From: Microbacterium sp. Bi121
Lineage (GTDB): Bacteria > Actinomycetota > Actinomycetes > Actinomycetales > Microbacteriaceae
Assembly (NCBI RefSeq): GCF_918698005.1
Contig: NZ_CAKKLJ010000001.1
Span: forward strand, 434,001 to 498,000
Direction of reading: 5' to 3'
Length of the DNA: 64,000 nt
The first letter of the stretch is position 1. The number at the start of each line of letters is the position of its first letter. Positions 59,001-64,000 of the stretch are shown here, in pieces. The notes under the pieces were generated by a model. That model was not told where the DNA came from. It saw only the letters and a program-made list of their open reading frames with translations, and ran no database searches. A program made the translations under genes and the position numbers.

Positions 59001-59945
59001 ATGACGACCTCCACCCTCCCCTCCGCGGCACCACCGCGATCCGGCCGTGACGCGACCCCATCGCGCACGCGTCGGAACGGAATGGCGAAGTTCCGACGAC
59101 GCTCAGCGCCGTATCTCTTCGTTCTTCCGTTCCTCGTGATCTTCGTCGCGTTCAGCGTCTATCCGCTGATCTTCACCGCGCGACTGAGCTTCACGAACTG
59201 GCGCGGATCCGGCGCCGCGGAGTGGGTGGGCTGGGGCAACTACACGTACCTCCTCACGAGTGAGGCGTTCTGGAGCTCGCTGGGCAACTCGGCGGTCCTG
59301 TGGCTGCTGATCGTCCCGATCCAGATCGTTCTGGCGGTGATCGTCGCCGTCCTGCTCAACTCGGCGAAGCTCAAGCTGCGCGGCCTGTACCGCGTCGCGT
59401 TCATCGTGCCGTTCGTCACCCCGCTGGTCGCCGTCGCTCAGATCTGGGTGGTGCTGTTCGACCAACAGTACGGTGCGATCAACGCGTTCCTCGGCGTATT
59501 CGGCATCCCGGATATCGGCTGGCTCACGACCAGCGCTTGGGCGAAACCCACGCTCGCGCTGCTGTTCCTGTGGAAGACGACCGGCTTCATCATCGTCATC
59601 CTGCTGTCGGGTCTGCAGTCGATCGACGGTTCGATGTATGAAGCCGCGGAGCTCGATGGCGCGTCGAAGCTCCGGCAGCTGTGGAGCATCACCGTGCCGC
59701 TGCTGCGTCGCACCATCATGTTCGCCGTCGTGCTGCAGACTCTCGCCGTCTTCCAGATGTTCGCCGAGCCGTTCGTCGTCACGCAGGGCGGGCCGTACAA
59801 CTCCACGACCACGGCGGGCTATTACCTCTACAACCACATCACGCGCGGCGATCTCGGTACCGGGGCGGCGAACTCCTTCCTGCTGGTCATCCTGGTGATG
59901 GTGCTGTCGCTGTTCTTCGTCCGGATGCTGAGAGCCAAGGACTGA
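59001..59945 (+). CDS. Sugar ABC transporter permease (MalF-like)
   Basis: 314-residue inner-membrane subunit with six helices. The EAA motif for ATPase contact is YEAAELDGASKLRQLWSITVPLL. A basic N-terminus precedes the first helix at about residue 35. It begins 13 bases after the binding-protein stop and pairs with the following permease. Confidence 0.95.
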   Translation: MTTSTLPSAAPPRSGRDATPSRTRRNGMAKFRRRSAPYLFVLPFLVIFVAFSVYPLIFTARLSFTNWRGSGAAEWVGWGNYTYLLTSEAFWSSLGNSAVLWLLIVPIQIVLAVIVAVLLNSAKLKLRGLYRVAFIVPFVTPLVAVAQIWVVLFDQQYGAINAFLGVFGIPDIGWLTTSAWAKPTLALLFLWKTTGFIIVILLSGLQSIDGSMYEAAELDGASKLRQLWSITVPLLRRTIMFAVVLQTLAVFQMFAEPFVVTQGGPYNSTTTAGYYLYNHITRGDLGTGAANSFLLVILVMVLSLFFVRMLRAKD

Positions 59946-59947
59946 TC

Positions 59948-60859
59948 ATGACCGATACCTTGACCCGCCCCGAGACGGTTGCCGCGGCATCCGCCCCTCG
60001 CACCCGAGCCGAGCGCCGTCCGAGCCTGCGAATCGGCTCGCACGTCTTCCTCATGCTGCTGCTGATCGCGTTTCTCGCACCGGTCGCGTGGGCGATCGTC
60101 TCGTCGTTCAAGCAGCCGAACGACATCATCCGCGATCCACTCGGGTTCGACCCGACCACCTTCACACTCGACAACTTCACCGCGATGTTCCAGGACGTCC
60201 CGATCGCCCAGGGCTTCCTCAACACCGGGATCGTGCTCGTGGTCAAGGGCGGCATCACGCTGTTCTTCGCACCGCTGGCGGCATTCGCGTTCGCGAAGTA
60301 CAGCTTCATCGGCAAGAACCTGATCTTCGGCACCGTCCTCATCACGCTCATGCTGCCGACGATCGTGCTGATCATCCCGCTGCTGCTCGAGATGAAGGCG
60401 CTGGGCTGGGTGAACACCTACCAGGCGCTGATTCTGCCCGGCGCGATCGACGCGTTCGCGATCTTCTGGATGCGCCAGGTGATCAGCGCCGTCCCGGACG
60501 AGCTGCTGGATGCCGCGCGCGTCGACGGCTGCAGTGAGTTCGGCATCTTCTGGCGCGTGATCGTGCCCGTCATCCGTCCGGGGCTCGCCGGCCTCGCGGT
60601 CCTGACGATCATGAACATCTACAACGACTTCGTCTGGCCGGTGATCGTCGCCAGCTCCGAGAGGATGTCTACCCTTCAGGTCGTCCTGTCGACGCTCGCG
60701 CAGAACATCACCGGCAACCGGATCGGCGCAGACTACGCGACGGTCACCGGCGAGCTTCTTGCGGCGAGCTCCATCGCCCTCATCCCCCTGCTGGTGCTCT
60801 TCATCGTGCTCCAGCGTCACTTCATCAACGGCATCCTCGCCGGCAGCGTGAAAGGCTGA
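59948..60859 (+). CDS. Sugar ABC transporter permease (MalG-like)
   Basis: 303-residue permease with six helices. The EAA motif is LDAARVDGCSEFGIFWRVIVPVI, and FIVLQRHFINGILAGSVKG is the typical MalG C-terminus. ATG 59948 lies 2 bases after the stop of the MalF-like gene, so the two are coupled. Followed after 2 bases by the GH2 gene. Confidence 0.95.
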   Translation: MTDTLTRPETVAAASAPRTRAERRPSLRIGSHVFLMLLLIAFLAPVAWAIVSSFKQPNDIIRDPLGFDPTTFTLDNFTAMFQDVPIAQGFLNTGIVLVVKGGITLFFAPLAAFAFAKYSFIGKNLIFGTVLITLMLPTIVLIIPLLLEMKALGWVNTYQALILPGAIDAFAIFWMRQVISAVPDELLDAARVDGCSEFGIFWRVIVPVIRPGLAGLAVLTIMNIYNDFVWPVIVASSERMSTLQVVLSTLAQNITGNRIGADYATVTGELLAASSIALIPLLVLFIVLQRHFINGILAGSVKG

Positions 60860-60861
60860 AT

Positions 60862-62973
60862 GTGTCACTCTCCATCACCGACCAGGCACCCGTCTCCTCC
60901 GAAACCGGAGGCGTCCCGCGTCCCGAGTACCCCCGGCCCGATCGTGACCGCTCCGAGCGCTGGCTGACGCTCAACGGGCGTTGGGACTTCGAGGCGGACG
61001 GCATCCAGGCGGATATCACGGTGCCGTTCGCGTGGGAGAGCGAGGCGTCCGGCATTCGCCGCACGTGGCTCGAACGCGGCGTCTATCGTCGGCAGGTCGT
61101 CGTTCCGGTCGAGTGGGAGGGCCGTCGTGTCGTGCTGAGCTTCGGAGCCGTGCATCACCGCGCGGTCGTCCGCATCGATGGGTCGCTCGTCGGCGAGCAT
61201 GTCGGCGGATACGAGTCGTTCGAGTTCGACGTCACCGACTTCCTGGTTCCCGGCGTCGCGTCAGAGATCGAGGTCGAGGTCGAGGCGCCTGCCGACAAGC
61301 GTGCGATCGCGCACGGCAAGCAGCGGTCGATCCCCCGCGACGACTACGACGGAGTCTCGTTCACGCCGACCTCGGGCATCTGGCAGTCGGTCTGGCTGGA
61401 AGCGCGCGGACGAACCTATGCCCGTTCGGTCGCGCTGCGTGGAAACAGTCTGACCGGCATCGACGTCTCGGTGGCTCTGCAGGGCGACGACGTTGTCGGG
61501 GCTGTCGTACGCGCACGGGTCGAGGGTGTCGAGATCGAGATCACGACGGATGCCGCCGGCCAGGCGTCGGGCAGGATCGAGCTGCCCGAACCGCGACTGT
61601 GGTTGCCGGAGGACCCGCACCTGTACCGGGTGGAGGTCTCAGTCGGTGATGATGACTTCGCGGACTATGTCGTCGCGACCACTGGCCTGCGTCGCATCGA
61701 GACGCGCGGTGAGGAGCTCCTGCTGAACGGGTCGCGGCTGTACGTGCGCGGCGTGCTCGACCAGGGGTACTGGCCCGACACCGGTCTCACGGCGCCCGAT
61801 GTCGAGGCGCTGCGCCGCGACGTCGCCCTCGCACGTGAGCTCGGTTACAACCTCGTCCGCAAGCACCTGAAGTTCGAAGACCCGATCTGGCTGCACGAGG
61901 CTGATGTCACCGGCATGCTCGTGTGGGCCGAGCCGGCATGCCCGAGCCGCTTCTCTGAGGCCGCAGCCGAGTCGTTCGAGGCGCAGCTGCCCGCGATGGT
62001 CGAACGCGACGGCAACCACCCGAGCATCATCATCTGGGGCCTGTACAACGAGGAGTGGGGTCTGGACTGGGACATCCCGGGCAGCGCCGCTCGCGCCGAG
62101 GCCGCAGTGCGAGCGTACGACATGCTGCGCGCACTCGATGGCACGCGGCCCATCGTGGAGAACTCCGGGTGGTCGCACGTGAAGAGCGACCTCGTCGACT
62201 GGCACTACTACGAGCCGGATCTGGCGACGTGGAAGCAGGCCGTCGCCGACCTTGCTTCCGGCGAGCGCGAGACGTTCCCGGTGCGACTCGGCCCTGATTT
62301 CACGGTCGACAAGTCGTTCTATGGTTCGGCGTCGTTCCCGCGAACGGGTGTGCCGATCCTCAATAGCGAGTACGGCGAGGGGTTCACCAGCCTAGAGCGC
62401 GCCTGGCACCTGCGGTGGGAGACGCAGGAGCTGCGTCGTCACGACCGCTATGCCGGGTACGTGTACACGGAGTTCTCGGATGTCGAGCACGAGTGCGCGG
62501 GTCTGCTGACCGAGGACCGTCGGACGAAGGACTGGGGTGGGCTCGACCCCGCCGACGTGAACGCCGACACGGTGCTCGTGCTGGACATGGTGCCGGCACG
62601 AGCCGGCGCGGATCTGGCGATGCCGGTCGCCGGATTCGATCTCGATGTCCAGGTCTCGCATCACGGGCGCTCTGCGCTGTCGGTCACCGTGCATGGCGCG
62701 TGGGTAACTGCTGGGTCACCGACGGACGTAGCTGCGGAGGTCGGAGTCGTGTCGGCCGGGTCTGTCGAGGTTCAGCCGTTCCAGTTGTCGGATGGCGTGT
62801 CGCTCGCCGTTCCTGCTCGTGCCGACGCCGGCCGATTCCTGCTCTGGGCGACGGATGCCGATGGTGCGATCGTCGCGCGCGCATTCTTGGATGCTGCCGA
62901 GGTCGAAGCGCCGAACCGGCGCGGTGCCCGGGAGGGTGAGTTCGTCGGGGTGGAGGTTCCGGGGGAGCAATAG
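60862..62973 (+). CDS. Glycoside hydrolase family 2 enzyme
   Basis: 703-residue cytoplasmic GH2 protein (no signal peptide). Domain order: N-terminal sugar-binding jelly roll (about 35-180, GVYRRQVVVPVEWEGRRV), an immunoglobulin-like domain (about 185-275), the TIM barrel (about 280-560), and a short C-terminal beta domain. Acid/base is Glu397 in LYNEEWG and nucleophile Glu503 in LNSEYGEG. Beta-galactosidase, beta-mannosidase and beta-glucuronidase are all possible. Start is GTG 60862, 2 bases after the permease stop. It would hydrolyse what the ABC importer brings in. Confidence 0.94.
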   Translation: MSLSITDQAPVSSETGGVPRPEYPRPDRDRSERWLTLNGRWDFEADGIQADITVPFAWESEASGIRRTWLERGVYRRQVVVPVEWEGRRVVLSFGAVHHRAVVRIDGSLVGEHVGGYESFEFDVTDFLVPGVASEIEVEVEAPADKRAIAHGKQRSIPRDDYDGVSFTPTSGIWQSVWLEARGRTYARSVALRGNSLTGIDVSVALQGDDVVGAVVRARVEGVEIEITTDAAGQASGRIELPEPRLWLPEDPHLYRVEVSVGDDDFADYVVATTGLRRIETRGEELLLNGSRLYVRGVLDQGYWPDTGLTAPDVEALRRDVALARELGYNLVRKHLKFEDPIWLHEADVTGMLVWAEPACPSRFSEAAAESFEAQLPAMVERDGNHPSIIIWGLYNEEWGLDWDIPGSAARAEAAVRAYDMLRALDGTRPIVENSGWSHVKSDLVDWHYYEPDLATWKQAVADLASGERETFPVRLGPDFTVDKSFYGSASFPRTGVPILNSEYGEGFTSLERAWHLRWETQELRRHDRYAGYVYTEFSDVEHECAGLLTEDRRTKDWGGLDPADVNADTVLVLDMVPARAGADLAMPVAGFDLDVQVSHHGRSALSVTVHGAWVTAGSPTDVAAEVGVVSAGSVEVQPFQLSDGVSLAVPARADAGRFLLWATDADGAIVARAFLDAAEVEAPNRRGAREGEFVGVEVPGEQ

Positions 62974-63128
62974 AAGGGGCGCGCGTCGGGGCGACGGCCG
63001 CTGGACGAGCGCTGCGCACCTGTCAATGTCAAGGCCACGGCGACGAATGCGCACGCGACGTATGGTCGAGGAGGGCGGACCGACCGAGAAGCTCTCCCGG
63101 TGCCGTGCTTGCCCTGGAGGGAGTCGTC

Positions 63129-63881
63129 ATGGCTCAGTACGACGTTTCAGACCGCTCGGCGATCGTCACAGGAGCAGGTAGTGGCATCGGCAAGTCCACC
63201 GCGCTGCTGCTGGCGCAGAACGGTGCGTCCGTGGTCGTGAATGACCTGAACGCCGAGGCGGCCCAGTCGGTGGTCGACGAGATCCGCGCCGCGGGTGGCG
63301 TCGCCGAAGCGTCCGCAGGCGACGCGACCGACCCCGAGTGGATCGCAGCATCCGTAGAGCAGGCGAACAGTCTCGCCCCTCTACGCATCGGCGTGAACAA
63401 TGCCGGCATCGGCGGCGCGGCTGCGCCGACCGCCGAGTATGCGGACGGTGACTGGGACAAGGTCATCGCGATCAACCTGAACGCGGTGTTCCGCAACATG
63501 AAGGCGCAGATCCCCTCGATCCTCGAAAACGGCGGCGGCTCTGTGGTGAACGTCGCATCGATCCTGGGCAGCGTCGGCTTCGCCACCTCCCCCGCGTACG
63601 TCGCGGCGAAGCACGGCGTCGTCGGAATGACCAAGACGGCCGCGCTGGAGTACTCGGCGCAGGGCGTGCGCGTGAATTCGGTCGGTCCCGGCTTCATCGA
63701 CACCCCTCTACTGGCGCAGATGGATGCTGAGGCGAGAGAGTTCCTCGTGTCGAAGCATCCGATCGGCCGGCTCGGGCAGGCCGACGAGGTCGCGAACCTC
63801 ATCGTCTTCCTGGCGAGCGACGCCGCAAGCTTCATCACCGGCAGCTACCACCTCGTGGATGGTGGGTATACGGCTCCTTGA
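63129..63881 (+). CDS. Short-chain dehydrogenase/reductase
   Basis: 250-residue classical SDR. Cofactor motif TGAGSGIG (residues about 15-22), Asp in VVNDLNAE favouring NAD(H), VNNAGIGG, catalytic Ser in VNVASILGS and Y-x-x-x-K in AYVAAKHG; C-terminal PGFIDTPL and LVDGGYTAP are typical of FabG/sugar alcohol dehydrogenases. Ribosome site GGAGGGAG before ATG 63129. A 155-base gap from the GH2 gene with no clear terminator leaves it unclear whether it belongs to that operon; oxidation of a released sugar is possible. Confidence 0.95.
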   Translation: MAQYDVSDRSAIVTGAGSGIGKSTALLLAQNGASVVVNDLNAEAAQSVVDEIRAAGGVAEASAGDATDPEWIAASVEQANSLAPLRIGVNNAGIGGAAAPTAEYADGDWDKVIAINLNAVFRNMKAQIPSILENGGGSVVNVASILGSVGFATSPAYVAAKHGVVGMTKTAALEYSAQGVRVNSVGPGFIDTPLLAQMDAEAREFLVSKHPIGRLGQADEVANLIVFLASDAASFITGSYHLVDGGYTAP

Positions 63882-64000
63882 TGGGTGGCGGGCGCACTGA
63901 CAATCGCGGATCTGTCTGATCGAGGGCGAATCCTCTCCCCGGCGAGCACGACCACGTCGCCGGCGCTGAGCACGAAAGCATCCAGCGTGGGTGCGATCAC
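63845..64000 (-). CDS. Possible partial gene running off the right edge
   Basis: A minus-strand frame is open from the window edge to TAG at 63845-63847 (52 codons). It reads IAPTLDAFVLSAGDVVVLAG then ERIRPRSDRSA; the hydrophobic/acidic alternation looks protein-like, resembling the C-terminal end of a larger enzyme. It would overlap the convergent SDR gene by 37 bases, which is not unusual here. Family not recognised. Confidence 0.3.
   Translation of the reverse strand: MIAPTLDAFVLSAGDVVVLAGERIRPRSDRSAIVSAPATHQGAVYPPSTRW

Noticed and set aside
62974..63128. Search for a terminator, tRNA or small RNA between the GH2 and SDR genes
   Set aside because: No convincing stem-loop with tail, cloverleaf, or promoter could be identified.

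Overview
The window is high-GC, densely packed actinobacterial chromosome. Many neighbouring genes share 4-base GTGA or ATGA stop/start overlaps, several promoters look leaderless, and the gene families (DUF222/HNH endonuclease, NAD-GDH180, DUF3516 helicase, DtxR-type iron box, PadR with UbiB kinase) point to Microbacteriaceae, most likely Microbacterium or a close relative. I saw no rRNA, tRNA, CRISPR array, prophage or insertion sequence. About 57 protein genes fill the window and no gene-free gap exceeds 300 bases.

Layout. 65-2190: a truncated KdpD-like sensor kinase with its response regulator. 2250-5407: a large LuxR/AAA regulator translationally coupled to an 80-residue protein. 5519-8188: proline symporter PutP and an unknown membrane protein. 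8294-13154: a five-gene iron-siderophore operon (binding lipoprotein, two permeases, ATPase, siderophore-interacting reductase) behind a clear DtxR/IdeR box. 13293-19816: FUSC-type membrane protein, DNA alkylation repair protein, an overlapping pair made of a CDGSH iron-sulfur protein and a haem-oxygenase-like diiron enzyme, purine nucleoside phosphorylase, and a Ski2-like helicase. 19839-29852: a Gfo/Idh/MocA-VOC fusion, an SDR with a zinc-ribbon domain, a protealysin-type M4 peptidase with its emfourin-type inhibitor, MscS channel, two-domain VOC protein, FAD oxidoreductase, RNase HI and small unknowns.

29855-37204: a catabolic locus that I read as shikimate/quinate uptake and conversion. 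A minus-strand operon (TRAP DctQ and DctM, AroE-like dehydrogenase, DctP, phosphotriesterase-like hydrolase, TetR regulator) is divergent from quiC, which encodes a 3-dehydroshikimate dehydratase fused to an HPPD-like domain. Two palindromic operators lie between them. Uptake, oxidation to 3-dehydroshikimate and dehydration to protocatechuate would form one regulated unit.

37411-48770: ArsR regulator with a two-domain AHSA1 protein, PadR with UbiB-like kinase, DUF222/HNH endonuclease, and a pantothenate operon (DUF2520 protein, panC, panD, panB, followed by a PfkB kinase), then a kinase-fold protein and an MFS exporter. 48800-54492: the giant NAD-glutamate dehydrogenase and a DUF2975/HTH pair. 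54519-55609: an ArsR-like gene and a HigBA toxin-antitoxin module lying among gene fragments. 56479-62973: a LacI-controlled sugar ABC importer with a GH2 glycosidase, with two operators set over a recognisable -35/-10 promoter. An SDR gene and a probable partial gene at the right edge close the window.

Recurrent small-scale structure deserves attention. Several intergenic regions carry nested inverted repeats (7067-7123, 14339-14402, 21531-21601, 37234-37412), and two minus-strand genes have their 3' end, including the stop codon, tandemly duplicated (2208-2269 and 19821-19856).
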